This document shows positions 43,485 through 54,363 of a stretch of DNA of 64,000 nt, piece after piece (position 1 is the stretch's first letter; each line of letters starts with the position of its first letter). The stretch is from Bettongia penicillata ogilbyi. Lineage: Eukaryota; Chordata; Mammalia; Diprotodontia; Potoroidae. The notes under the pieces were generated by a model, which worked only from the letters and a program-made list of their open reading frames with translations, was not told where the DNA came from and did not search any database. A program made the translations under genes and the position numbers. The stretch is from assembly GCA_023548195.1 (NCBI GenBank), contig JAJHZJ010000252.1, positions 3,231,395 through 3,295,394 on the forward strand, in the 5' to 3' direction.

Positions 43485-44025
43485 AGTAATCCTGGTAGCT
43501 AAGTGGCTCAGTGGATAGAGTATTGGCTTGGAGTATGGAAGTTCTTTGCTGTTGTTCGGTCTTTTTTCAGTCATGTCCAACTCTTCAGAACCCCTTTTGG
43601 GGTTTTCTTGGCAAAGATACTGCAATGTTTTGCCATTTCCTTCTCCAGCTCATTTTACAAATGAGGAAACTGAGGCAAAGGGGTTAAGTGACCTGTTCAA
43701 GGTGATAGAGCTAGGAAGTATCTGAGTCCAGATTTAGATTCAGGGAAATGGTCTTTCTGACTCCACGCCTAGCTTTATCTACTTTGCCATCTAGTTTCCC
43801 AGAGTCAGGAAGACCCAAGTTCAAATTCAGCCTCAGACACTTACTAGCTGTGTAATGCTGGGCAAGTCACTTAACCTCTGCCTTAATCCACTGGAGAAGG
43901 AAATGGCAAAGCCCTTCAGTATCTTTTCCAAGAAAACTCCATGGACAGCACTGGTGTACTATGGTTCACAGTCCACGAGGTCATAAAAAGTTAAACACTA
44001 CTTAATGACTGAACAGCAACACAAG
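43485..44025 (+). mobile_element. MAR1-type CORE-SINE, split by an antisense MAR1
   Basis: The head 'tggctcagtggatagagtat' is at 43503. It resumes at 43800 with 'agagtcaggaagacccaagt', 'ctagctgtgtaatgctgggc' and the RTE-like tail 'taatgactgaacagcaac'. An antisense MAR1 lies between. Confidence 0.85.
43535..43798 (-). mobile_element. MAR1-type CORE-SINE with RTE-like tail, nested
   Basis: 'gtcatgtccaactcttcaga', 'tggggttttcttggcaaaga', 'gaggaaactgaggcaaaggg' and 'tatctactttgccatctagt'. Full length and in opposite orientation to its host SINE. Confidence 0.88.
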
Positions 44026-44189
44026 AAATCCTGGGGCAGGGGAGGAAGTGTTCTCTAGAAAATCAATAGATGACTCTGGGGTAAGGCTGGAGGTGGAAGC
44101 CTAGAGCTCATCCCCGTTTGTCATGGGGTAACTCTGGCTCTGATGCTATGTTTTTATCCTGCTAATGGTTCCAGGGATAGTTCCGGTTA

Positions 44190-44610
44190 GTTGTGTCATC
44201 AATCAATCAGTCAGCAAATATTCATTAAACATTTACTCTGGGCTCAGCGTAGTCCTAAGTGCTAGGGACAGCACAAAAAACTAAAACAATCGCTTCCCTC
44301 AAGGATCATTCAATCAAATGTGAGAAGCGATATATACATAAACCAGTTACATGTAAGATGAACAGATAATTGGAGGCACTGTTATCTGGAATAACAGTCT
44401 TTCTGCAGTCGTTATTACCTGAACTGAGTCTTTAAGAAGGTCCAGGATTCAAAGAGGTGGAAATTAAGGGGAAGAGCATTCCCAGTATGGGGGACAGTCA
44501 AAGGAAAGGAATGAAGATGGGAGATAGACCGCCAGTGGATGAGGGGAAATAGGCCACATGTCTGTTGTAGGTTTCAAATGGCACTGAATGGAAACCTGTG
44601 CAAACATATG
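44190..44610 (+). repeat. ancient dispersed repeat, family unassigned
   Basis: 'cagcaaatattcattaaaca', 'ctaagtgctagggacagcac', 'agagcattcccagtatgggg'. Same family as 13056. Confidence 0.6.
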
Positions 44611-45830
44611 GTGTCTAACTCAGTATTTGTGTACTGACAATTTGTCTATGGGGCAATGTCATCTTCACCTGAGAAAGTCAGGGCTTAACAAAAATAACAA
44701 ACAAACAGGGAAGTCAAGTCTTTCTTAAATGAAGATGTCCATGGGAGTCCAGTTGGTTGGACCTAGAACCATCCCCTTAGTGGGTTATTTAAATCTCTGG
44801 TCCTTGGAAGGACATTTGAAGCATATAAGGCTTAGAGGTGGACATTCTTCTTCCGAGTATCCTACCAAGGAATAATACAAAGGGTTAACTTGAACTTTCC
44901 TGGTCCTCCCTGGGGATAAGGGAGTTCTCCCAAAACACTGATCTGATTGTTCCCTTGTTTGGGGATCCAAGTTAGTTTCAGGGAGGACTCTTGTTCAGGG
45001 AAGTTCTTCATTATGGTTGGCCTGTGGCCACTGTTGCTGCCCTCAAGGGGATGATGTGTAACTGTGGAATTCTCCAATGGATAGAACTGTTGTAGGAACT
45101 CTGGCTTTGTTCAGATTGATTTTAATTTGATGATTATTATTTTTTGTCACCAAACCAGAGGGTCTGCTGGCTCAGGGAATGATGTTTTGACTAATCAAGA
45201 GAACTTTACAATGCTTCCTTGAGAGTCTCTTTTTTATTTAATACTTTATAAAAACAAAGACGTTCACCTTTCTGTCTGGTGTCTCATTACTACCCTTATC
45301 CTCATCTCTAATGAACACTTTTATTGTCTTGTCTGTGACAGGAGTGATTCTACATATTGGAGCTCCAACATGGGCTGTTGGACAGCCTGATGCCATAATG
45401 GAGCAGCTTAGTCTGTCTTAGGAAGACAAGGTTCTATGTCTATCAAAGGCATGGATGATATCTTGATTTCTTTCAGGGAGGTTCTTGCCTGCTGTAAACT
45501 TTACTTTGAACTATTCATGTATTTGTTCATTTTTTTTGGTTTAAGTCTTGTTTCCTTCTCACTCACTGTGACCAACTGTCTATCCCCACACTCACCCATT
45601 ATGAAAAAGAAAAAGAAGAAAATACATTTTAATCCTGAATGTCCTTGAGATCCCTCATGCTCTACATCAAGATGGCTGGCAAGTAACTTTTTAAATTGGG
45701 GATAGGGAGGGAAGAGAAAACAAATCGAAATTAGTTGCCATCATTTTTAAAATCCAAGAAACAAACTTTTTTGACAGAATCTTAGTATTTGGAAGGATTC
45801 ATGTGCATCATTTTTGTTTCTAATTATTAT
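44611..45830. other. unassigned sequence, possible old LTR
   Basis: Contains a TATA-like 'actttataaaaacaaag' at 45243-45259 followed by pyrimidine-rich, LTR-like sequence. I see no second LTR, no clear poly-A signal and no defined ends, so no element is called. Confidence 0.3.
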
Positions 45831-46124
45831 AATAAAAGATAGTGCTTAGGGGAAGGTGTCTGCCTGCTCTGACTGAACTTCATGTATCCTCGTCTATAAT
45901 ACCCCAAACACTGTCAACCCTGACACCAAAATATCTGTACCATCTCCCTCCGCTCTTTTCATACCTCTTGCTAATCAAATCAATACTACCTTGGCCTCTG
46001 GAAAGGATGAGTCAGCAGATTACTCCATCATTCCATTTACCATCTTCCCTTCCAAGAAGTGGCCTTTCCCATTTTCACCCATTCAGATGGTTGCTACCAA
46101 TCAACCCTCCCTCCCCTTCAACAG

Positions 46125-46126
<2 letters not shown>

Positions 46127-46164
<38 letters not shown>
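46127..46164. repeat. (CA)n microsatellite, about 19 units
   Basis: Pure CA run of about 38 bases. Frames through it on the plus strand are artefacts. Confidence 0.96.
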
Positions 46165-46167
<3 letters not shown>

Positions 46168-46224
46168 GTGGCTAACCATCCATTTCTCTCCATCCATCTA
46201 GCTGCCACTGTAGTTTAGCCTCCT

Positions 46225-46345
46225 GTTTGGACTATCAATCAGGCATTTATTAAGTACTTACTATATACCAGGTTCTGTGCTAGATGTTGAGGATACAAGG
46301 GAGAAAAAAATGAAAATCCCTTCTTTCAAAGAACTTGTTCAAATT
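46225..46345 (+). repeat. ancient dispersed repeat fragment
   Basis: 'ggcatttattaagtacttac' and 'ctgtgctagatgttgaggat'. Same family as 13056. Confidence 0.55.
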
Positions 46346-46588
46346 CTCCTGTGGTATAGATTGTAACCCTCCAAATCTGTTCAAAGTATGTGGCTCTTGG
46401 ACGCATTCTCCTTGGGCATCTACTCAATATGTTGGAGGCCTTCCTCATTTTCACCTGACATTGCTAGGAATTCCAGTATAGACTTTATGGCTGTCCATGT
46501 CTTATTCCTCAGTCCTACTGTGTGACCAGCCCAATTGCTCTGGCTATGACATAATTCCTTGATGTTGGCTATTATTCATGTTCTTCTA
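46346..46588. other. low-copy sequence
   Basis: Nothing I can name in this short block. Confidence 0.35.
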
Positions 46589-46850
46589 GGTGGTGAAGTG
46601 GATAGAGGGCTGAGTGTGGAGTAAGGAAGACCTGAATTCAACTCTGGTATCAGACATGTACCAACTGTGCAACCCTGAGCAAGCCACTTCATCTCAGTTT
46701 TCTCAACTGTAAAATGGGGCTCATAATAGCACCCACCTCACAGGGTTGTTCTGAGAAGCAAATGACATAACATTTGTTAAAAGTAAAAAGCCCTTAGTAC
46801 AGCGCCTGGCACATAGTAGGTTCTATATAAATGCTCATTTCCTTCCCCTT
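46589..46850 (+). mobile_element. MIR-type CORE-SINE with L2-like tail, full length
   Basis: 'aggtggtgaagtggatagag', 'gaattcaactctggtatcag', 'cacctcacagggttgttctg' and 'gcgcctggcacatagtaggt'. Head, CORE and tail are all present. Confidence 0.85.
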
Positions 46851-47034
46851 CTTTGGAGTTCCTTTCTCCATATGTTGTATTTCAGTTGTGTGCATGCCCT
46901 CCACACATCTCTCCATTGTCCTCAATGGGATATTAATTTTCAGTTCTTTGAAACGATTGTATTCTCTGATTTTCTGTCATGTATGTAGATTGTATATTCC
47001 CAAGGGGCTTACAATATTGCTCTTGTAACAACCT

Positions 47035-47425
47035 CTTAGTAGATCTCTTTCTGTCCCCTCCTTCTCTAATCCATTCTCCATTCAGCTCCCCAAATAATCT
47101 TCATATGGCACCATTCCACTCCCATGCTCAAAAACCTTCAATGATTCCTTATTATTTCTAGAATTAAAAGAAGTCCTTAGTCTGGCATTTGGGTACTTCA
47201 TGATTTGGTTCCCACTCACCTTTCCAGACTTGTTTTACATTACTCTCTTTCATTAACTACATGTTCTTGCCCAACTGCTCCACTTACTATCTTTTCCCTG
47301 ATCTTGGGGAAAGATTCATTTAATGCCTCTGGACATTCACAGAAGACATCCCTCCGGATAAGAATTCATTTCTTCCTTATCTTCCAGGTTCCTTTCTCTT
47401 GTGAAGACTAACCCCCAACCCCCTC
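47035..47425 (+). repeat. L2 LINE 3' region
   Basis: 'ctctcattcccaccatccta'-like composition is decayed, but 'ccattccactcccatgctca', 'ttggttcccactcacctttc' and 'ggacattcacagaagacatc' follow the L2 order. Only the middle of the 3' UTR is present. Confidence 0.5.
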
Positions 47426-47479
47426 TGGCTAGTATGTCCCCTCCCCCTTTAAATTATCTGCTATCCACTCTATATAACT

Positions 47480-48045
47480 GCCAAAAACTGGAAATCAAAG
47501 GGATGCCCATCAATTGGGGACTGGCTGAATAAATTATGGTATATAAATGTAATGGAATACTATTGCGCTATAAGAAATGATGAACAAGAAGACTTCAGAG
47601 AGGTCTGGAAAGACTTATATGAACTGATGCTGAGTGAAAGGAGCAGAACCAGGAGAACTTTGTGCACATCAATGGCCACAGTGTGTGAGAGTTTTTCCTG
47701 GTAGACTTGGAACTTCACTGTATGCAAGGACTGAAATAAACTCCCAATGGTCTTTTAAGGCAAAATGCCTTCCACATCCAGAGAAAGAACTATGGAGTTT
47801 GATCACAGAATGAAGCAGGTCATTTTCTTTTGTATTACTATTTGGTCTGTTACATGATTTCTCCCATTCATTTTAATTCTTCTACACAGCATAACTATAT
47901 TGAAAATGTATTTAATAGGAATGTATGTGTAGGACCTTGCTGTCTCCAGGAGGGAGTGTGGAGGTAGGGGGAAAGGAGAGGGAAAAAAAATCTAAGTTTT
48001 ATGGTAGTGATTGTAGAACACTAAAAATGAATAAAATTTTTTTTT
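47480..48045 (+). mobile_element. L1 3' end: ORF2 C-terminus and complete 3' UTR
   Basis: The frame over 47482-47660 gives 'AKNWKSKGCPSIGDWLNKL' followed by 'EYYCAIRNDEQ'-like and 'EVWKDLYELMLSERSRTR'-like sequence. The 3' UTR follows with 'catccagagaaagaactatg' and ends in 'aataaaattttttttttaac'. 5' truncated but relatively well preserved. Confidence 0.85.
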
Positions 48046-48241
48046 TAACAGCTAGATAGAATTTATTTCCTAAAAATTTTTAAATTACACATAATAGCAG
48101 AATAGTGATTGTATGTTGAAGAACATATCATAAACCATGTATATAAAAGAGCTATAGATGAAGGTTATCCCTTTAAACAGCAAAAAAGTAAAACTTCTGG
48201 TAGGCAAAAAGTCATCATATGAATGTTCAATTATAATTTTG

Positions 48242-48258
48242 GAGTGTTATATATCTTT
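48242..48258. repeat. target-site duplication, left copy (HAL1-C)
   Basis: 'gagtgttatatatcttt' here and 'gagtgttacatatcttt' at 51028-51044: 17 bases with one mismatch, directly abutting both ends of HAL1 copy C. Confidence 0.93.
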
Positions 48259-51027
48259 ATTTTATTATTTATTTATTTTTATTAAATTTATTTATTTAAC
48301 TTTTTACATTCATTTTCACAAAATTTTGGGTTCCAAATTCTCTCCCCATTTGTCCCCTCCCCCACCCCAATAATCAAGCATTCTAATTTCCCCTATCACC
48401 AATCTGCCCTCTCTTCTATCATCCCTCCCTTCTCTTGTCCCCATCTTCTCTTTTATCCTGTAGGGCTAGATGACTTTCTATTCCCCATTAACTGTATTTC
48501 TTATTTCCTAGTAGCAACAACAATAATACTCAACAGTTGTTCCTAAAACTTTGAGTTCCAAGTTTTCCCCATCCCTCCCTCCCTACCCATTCCCTTTGGG
48601 AAGGCAGGCAATTGAATATAAGCCATATATGTGTAGTTTCGCAAATGACTTCGATAGTAGTCATGTTGTGTAAGACTAACTGTATTTCCCTCCATCCTAT
48701 CCTGCCCCCCATTGTTTCTATTCTGTCTTTTGATCCTGTGCCTCCCCGAGTGTTGACTTCAAATTGCTCCCTCCTCCCATTGCCCTCCCTTCCATCATCC
48801 CCCCCCACTCTCCTTATCTCCTTCTCCCCGACTTTCCTGTATTGTAAGATAGGTTTTCATACCAAAATGAGTGTGCATTTTATTCCTTCCTTTAGTCAAA
48901 TGTGATGAGGGTAAACTTCATGTTTTTTTCTCAGCTCTCCTCTTTTTCCCTCCACTAAAAAGTCTCCTGCTTGCCTCTTGAATGAGAGATAATTTACCCC
49001 ATTACATTTCACCCTCTCTCCTCCCACTGCACTTCTCTCTCACCGTTTACCTTAATTTCTTTTAAGATATGATACCATCCTATTCAGTTCACTCTGTGCT
49101 CTCTGTCTCTGTATGTGCATGCATTTGTGTATTTGTGTGTATGTGGTCCCACCAACTACACAGATACTGAAAAGTTTTAAGAGTTACAAATATTGTCTTT
49201 CCATGTAGGAATGTAAACAGTTCACCTTTGGTAAGTCCCTTATGACTTCTCTTTGCTGTTTACTTTTTCATACTTCTTCTCATTCTTGTGTTTGAAAGTC
49301 AAATTTTCTTTTCAGCTCTGGTCTTTTCATCAAGAATGCTTGAAAGTCCTCTGTTTCATTGAAAGACCATATTTTTCCCTGAAGTATTATACTCAGTTTT
49401 GCTGGGTAGGTGATTCTTGGTTTTAGTCCTAGTTCCTTTGACTTCTGGAATATCCTATTCCATGCCCTTCGATCCCTTAATGTAGAAGCTGCTAGATCTT
49501 GTGTTATCCTGATTATATTTCCACAGTACTGGAACTCTTTCTTTCTAGCTGCTTGCAATATTTTCTCCTTGACCTGGGAATTCTGGAATTTGGCCACAAT
49601 GTTCCTAGGAGTTTCTCTTTTTGAATCTCTTTCAGGTGGTGATCGATGGATTCCTTCAATACTTACTTTGCCCTCTGTTTCTAGAATCTCCGGGCAGTTT
49701 CCCTTGATAATTTCATGAAAGATGATGCCTAGGCTCTTTTTGATCATGGCTTTCAGGTAGTCTCATAATTTTTAAATTGTCTCTCCTGGATCTATTTTCC
49801 ATGTCAGCTGTTTTTCCAATGAGGTATTTGACGTTCTCTTCCATTTTTTCATTCTTTTCGTTTTGTTTTGTGATTTCTTGGTTTCTCAGAAAGTCATTAG
49901 CCTCTATCTGTTCCATTCTAATCTTGAGAGAACTATTTTCTTCAGTGAGCTTTTGAACCTCTTTTTCCATTTGGCTAATTCTGCTTTTGAAAGCATTCTT
50001 TTCCTCATTGGTTTTTTGAACCTCTTTTGCCAATTGAGTGAGCCTATTTTTCAAGGTGTTATTTTCTTCAGCATTTTTTTGGGTCTCCTTTACCAAGGTA
50101 TTGACCCATTTTTCATGCTTTTCTTGCATCTCTCTCATTTCTCTTCCCAGTTTTTCCTCCACCTGTCTAACTTGGTTTTCAAAATCCTTTTTGAGCTCTT
50201 CCATGGCCTGAGCCCCCTGGACATCCACCTGGGATGTCTGGGATACAGAGGCCCTGACCTCCACGTCTTTCCCTGATGGTAAGAATTGTTCCTCATCATC
50301 AGAATTGAAAGGCGGGAACATCTGTCCCCCAAGAAAGTAGCTATGGTCTTATTTTTCTTCCCTTTTCTGGGCATTTTCCCAGCTAGTTACTTGACTTCTG
50401 AGATTCCTGTCCACCCCCGCCTAGATCTGCCCAGCTAGTCTGAGATTCAAATGGGCTTTCAGCCGTGGGCATGGCTGCTATTCAATGTGAGCTTAAGTTC
50501 TGGTGCTGGGGTGGGGGCAGGGCCACCTCCCAGGCTCAGTTCCCTCAGGGGCTTCATGTAGAGACCTTTGGTAATGGCCCTGAGCTCCTGCCTGCTTGGG
50601 GAGTCCCGGGCCGCTGCTGCCTCCACCCCTGCTTCTGCCACTGCCTCCCGAGGGGGCCTGAGTCACGGAGACACCCTGCTGCCCTCTCGGCCAGCCCAGA
50701 AGTCTCTCTCACTGACCTGTAGTGCCTGTGGGTGGAGGTACCTTCGTGGCCACCAGAGATTCCGTCCCTGAAGCCTGCTCGGATCTGCTCCTCTGGGGCT
50801 GCACAGCCAGAGCAGCACAGGGCTGTGCTCCGCTGTCTGGGGCATGATGGACCCCTGGGAATGGCTTTCCAGGGCTCTCTGGAACGGAAATCTCTTCCAC
50901 TGTGTTTTTGCATGGCTTGCAGTGCTCCAGAATTTGTGGGGAGTTCTTTTTACAGAAAATTTCTGGGCTGTGGATTCGGAGCTAGCATACGTGAGTCTTT
51001 CTACTTTGCCATCTTGGCTCCTCTCCC
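48259..51027 (-). mobile_element. HAL1 (half-L1) copy C, full length with target-site duplication
   Basis: A 2.77-kb ORF1-only LINE on the minus strand. The tail and 3' UTR are at 48259-49279, ORF1 at 49280-50374 and the GC-rich 5' UTR at 50375-51027, starting (minus strand) with 'gagccaagatggcaaagtag'. Target duplications of 17 bases flank it. There is no ORF2 between ORF1 and the tail. It closely resembles copy B along its whole length. Its ORF1 is the least damaged of the three, so it is probably the youngest or the best-preserved HAL1 here. Confidence 0.94.
49280..50374 (-). pseudogene. HAL1 copy C ORF1, L1 ORF1p-like RNA-binding protein, two frame breaks
   Basis: The start MPRKGKKNKTI at 50374 is followed by a small deletion that shifts frame. 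A 202-codon piece (50321-49713) then carries the acidic N-terminus, the long coiled coil ('QVEEKLGREMREMQEKHEKW', 'MEKEVQKLTEENSSLKIRME') and the start of the RRM ('ENRSRRDNLKIMRLPESHD'). A frameshift near 49740 leads to a 155-codon piece (49747-49280) with the rest of the RRM ('IIFHEIIKGNCPEI') and the C-terminal domain ('RITYPAKLSIILQGKIW'), ending FQTQE-stop. Domain order and length fit an L1 ORF1 protein of about 360 residues. Confidence 0.9.
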
Positions 51028-51044
51028 GAGTGTTACATATCTTT
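51028..51044. repeat. target-site duplication, right copy (HAL1-C)
   Basis: Second copy of the 17-base duplication, one mismatch to 48242-48258. Confidence 0.93.
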
Positions 51045-51327
51045 GCAGAACAGTAAACTATTATGATCGAGTCAGAAAAATATAACTCAAGTATAATATG
51101 TCAGGGTGTAACCAAAAGCAGCTCTAAGCTTCACCCCACTGTTACTGTAACATTTTTAATGTTACAGTTAGTTAAGGGCACATTGTGGCTGTTCAAAGTC
51201 TTAGAAAACCAAAATGCTGCTACTGATTGTGTACCAATAACATTTGGAAGGAAGGAAAAGAAAGGGAAAATTAATAAAATTAATAAAAAAATAATAAAAA
51301 AATCTGCTGTTCATTAATTTTCAGTGT

Positions 51328-51345
51328 AAATTGTCAACCCACCCA
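51328..51345. repeat. target-site duplication, left copy (RTE-like LINE)
   Basis: 'aaattgtcaacccaccca' here and 'aaattgtcaatccaccca' at 52616-52633: 18 bases with one mismatch, flanking the LINE fragment exactly. Confidence 0.93.
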
Positions 51346-52615
51346 TATTTATGCCAATTTCATGATGGCATGTTTGCACATGTTTCTGGATAGTGGACAA
51401 TGCTCTCAGGACTTCCTAGTCACCAATGGAGTGAAAGAGGGCTGTGTGCTTGCTCCCATGAGTTTTAGCATGATGTTTTCAGCCATGTGTCAAATGCATT
51501 CAATGAGGATGAACATGGTTTCAAGGTCAACTACTGTACTGAAGGTATGTTCTTCAATTTGAAAAGGCTACAAGCCAAGACCAAAGTGGAGGGAGTGTTG
51601 GTGCATGATTTTCTGTTTGTAGATGATTATGCACTCAATGCAGCCTCTGAAGCTGCGATGCAACAAAGTATGGATCAATTCTCTGCTGCCTGTGCTAATT
51701 TTGGCCTAATAATTAACACCAAGAAAACAGAGGTTCTCCATCAGCCACCACTACACCATCCATATGTGGAAACTTTGGTTACAACGAATGGAGATGTTTT
51801 GAATGCTATAGATAAGTTCATTTACCTTAGTAGTGTACTTTCCAGGGATGTACACATTGACAATGAGGTTGATACATGCATTGCCAGAACTAGCTCAGTG
51901 TTTGGGAGGCTCCAAAGAGAAGTTTGGGAGAGAAAAGGTAGTAGCCTGACTACCAAACTGAAGGTCTACAGAGTCATTGTGCTGACCTCATTGTTATATG
52001 CTTGTGAAACCTGGACAGTCTACCAGCGCCATGCCAGGAAACTGAATCGCTTCCATTTGAACTGTCTTAGGAAGATTCTGAGGAGCAACTGGCAGAATAA
52101 GGTACCAGACACTGAGTTCTTTACTAAAACTAAACTGCCATGCATTCAAACTATGCTTCAGGGAGTGCAACTCTGATGGGCCAGTCACGTTGTTGGAATA
52201 CAAAATATACCCTTGCCAAAAAGACTGTTTTATGGAGAACTCACATGGGGCAGGCAATCATATGGTGGTCAGAAGAAGTGATACAAGACCACTCTCAAGG
52301 TCTCTCTCAAAAACTCTGGATTTGACTGTGCACCATGGGAGACATTGGCACAGGAACACTCAGCATGGCATGCCCACATCAGAAAGGATGCTGTGCTTTT
52401 TGAGCAAAGCAGAATTGAAACAGCACAAAGGAAATGTAGGATGCACAAATTAGGAGTATCCACCCCAAATATTCATACAGACGGTCTGTGCCCAACCTGT
52501 GGTAGAGCATTCTGAGCTCATACTGGTCTGATCAGCCACAGTCGGACACACTGAAACTTCACTTTATCATGGAGATGTCATTTTGGTCCTCTTCAAGGGT
52601 GAAGAACCACCAACC
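51346..52615 (+). mobile_element. 5'-truncated RTE-like LINE with C-terminal zinc finger
   Basis: A 1.27-kb insertion bounded by an 18-base duplication. It encodes the last part of a reverse transcriptase and its C-terminal region (see 51362-52554). The 3' end is 'gaagaaccaccaacc' without a poly-A tail, as is usual for RTE-type LINEs, which end in short direct repeats. The 5' half of the element (endonuclease and most of the polymerase) is absent. A second copy of the same 3' end lies antisense at 63741-64000. Confidence 0.88.
51362..52554 (+). pseudogene. RTE-like reverse transcriptase C-terminus, C2H2 finger, decayed
   Basis: A first piece (frame at 51362) has 'NGVKEGCVLAPMSFSMMFSAM', the RT segment before the active site. 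A frameshift near 51487 moves to the main frame: 'LFVDDYALNA' (the F/YxDD catalytic motif), 'MDQFSAACANFGLIINTKKTE', 'KLKVYRVIVLTSLLYACETW' and 'LNRFHLNCLRKILRSNWQ'. Three in-frame TGA codons follow at 52174, 52279 and 52513, and the same frame then continues to a C-terminal C2H2 finger (C at 52489 and 52498, H at 52537 and 52549, 'CPTCGRAF' and 'GLISHSRTH'). The layout matches RTE-related metazoan LINEs. Exact clade assignment needs a phylogeny. Confidence 0.85.
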
Positions 52616-52633
52616 AAATTGTCAATCCACCCA
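52616..52633. repeat. target-site duplication, right copy (RTE-like LINE)
   Basis: Second 18-base copy, one mismatch. Confidence 0.93.
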
Positions 52634-52745
52634 ATAGAATGTAAGTTCCTCAAGGACAGAGACTATTTGTTTTTATCTTTGTATTCCCATCTTTTAGCAA
52701 AGTGTCTCCCAAAGTCTCCATGTTTAATCAGTTTGTTGAGTTGAA
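52634..52745 (+). repeat. L2-like 3' end fragment
   Basis: 'agaatgtaagttcctcaagg' and 'acagagactatttgttttta' then 'tcttttagcaaagtgtctcc'. This is an L2-type terminus, worn. Confidence 0.55.
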
Positions 52746-52988
52746 TTGCAATACTGTCTTTTGGGAGATAATGCTTTCTGAGACCCCAAATTTCTCATGA
52801 CAACACCTCCTCATGACAGGTCATGATTTCTGAAATTACAGCATTGATTATATTAGTTACACTTGAAACTGATGCCTTCCTTTTACGAAGCCTTCCACCC
52901 CTCCCCTGGCCTCATCTCCTTCTGTGTATGAGGACTGGTATAAGAAGGCTAGTGGGACATTTTGAAAAGGTCCAAGAGACGTAGTTTT
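52746..52988. other. low-copy sequence
   Basis: Nothing I can name. Confidence 0.4.
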
Positions 52989-52989
52989 T

Positions 52990-53520
52990 AGGTAACTATC
53001 TCCAAGGCAATATTTATAGCACCAACAGCGACTATGAATATGCTGGCATGGTTATGAATCACAAAGTATAACAGTGTCTCCATATAGAAGGCAGAAGAAA
53101 AACATTTATTCAGACACCAGAAAGCCAAATCCCAACACCAGAAAGTCAAATCTATCACCATAGTCAAGAAGTCAATACACATTAGCACTGCAGGGGACAC
53201 CACTCCCAAGCCTTGCCCCCTTCCATTCCTCCCCCTTCCCAACCCCACCAACCCCTGCCTCAGACCCCTGTGCCAGGGCATTCCCACAAGCAAACACTCA
53301 TAAGACTAGCTGTGCCTGTCTGTGTCTTCTCTCCTCTACCCTAACTACTCTCATTCATTTCCTCTCTGCTCTGTTCCAGCCTCCTTATTCAACCCATTCA
53401 GCAAGTTCCTTCCACCACATATGACTTAGACTTCCATGTGATTTCAGCAGGTCACGTGGGCCTACTAATGGGTGGGAAAGATCTTCAAATTAAGCAAAAA
53501 TATGTTAATGATGCAACAAT
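52990..53520 (-). mobile_element. LTR-like repeat, copy 1
   Basis: Shares about 500 bases with 56112-56590 in the same orientation ('gactatgaatatgctggc', 'ttatgaatcacaaagtataa', 'gaagtcaatacacatta', 'gggaaagatcttcaaattaa'). On the minus strand it carries a poly-A-signal-like AATAAA at 53104-53110. Beyond about 53520 the two copies no longer match, so they may belong to related LTR types with the same R-U5 and different U3. The outer limit is uncertain. Confidence 0.65.
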
Positions 53521-54360
53521 TTAATCATTTTATTAATAACATTTTAATAAAAGGATCATCCTTTGCCTCTTTCTCTCTTAGACTAAAGACAATCACAGTC
53601 ATGGGGCTCACCTATGTGCCCTTTAGAAGAAGGGTGTTCCTAAGGGTGCTGATCAACTTTGATTGGTTAACAATTAATGAGAGCATGAATATTACAATGA
53701 GGGACTGGCCCTGAACTTTAATTATAAAATTTACTTCTTAAGCTATCCCCAGCCTTGGGAAATCTATTCAAAGGATTTATCCCCACCCAAACTGGAGTAT
53801 AACACAATGCCTTTCCCACCTGAATGATTCTGAAAAAGTGAGTCCAATTTCATTACCAGTAATGTCCTTTAAGAGACTGAACTTTCAAAATCAGGTCTCT
53901 TGGAAAAGGGGGCAATGCTGGATCTCTCCAAATCATGGGTTATTAATAATAATTTCTCTCACCAGGTTGACTTAACTGTAGTCTTGAGGGAAAGAATGTT
54001 CTGAGTGTGTCTTATTTCAAGTCATCTAGTGATTCAGGCTTAGAACTAGAATGCAATGAAATACTTGTGGAATGCAAAATTTAATAGAAATAAAGTTACT
54101 TAGATTAGCATTAAAAGGATGTAATTTACTAAAAATGGACGTTGTTCTCCTCTGCCTCCACACTCTCTAGGGCAGCAATGCTTGATTAAAAAGATGGCCT
54201 GCTTGGCAGAAATTCCATCAAACCTCAGGAACACTGACTTCCCATAGGCTTGGCTTATGGGAGGTTATGCATTGTGTGCCTTTTTATGCCTTGTGTGACG
54301 AGGAGGCTGTGCCAGTGATTCATGGGCTAGTCCTTGAGATCAACAATCCCCAGGACAGCT
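53521..54360. other. unassigned sequence, possibly the rest of the LTR or ERV internal remnant
   Basis: No repeat I can name. It could be U3 of the copy-1 LTR. A pyrimidine run at 54147-54160 could be an inverse polypurine tract, but nothing supports it strongly. Confidence 0.3.
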
Positions 54361-54363
54361 TAC

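Noticed and set aside
49863..50276. 137-codon plus-strand frame
   Set aside because: It is the antisense shadow of the HAL1-C ORF1 (hydrophobic F/L/S translation of a K/E-rich coding strand).
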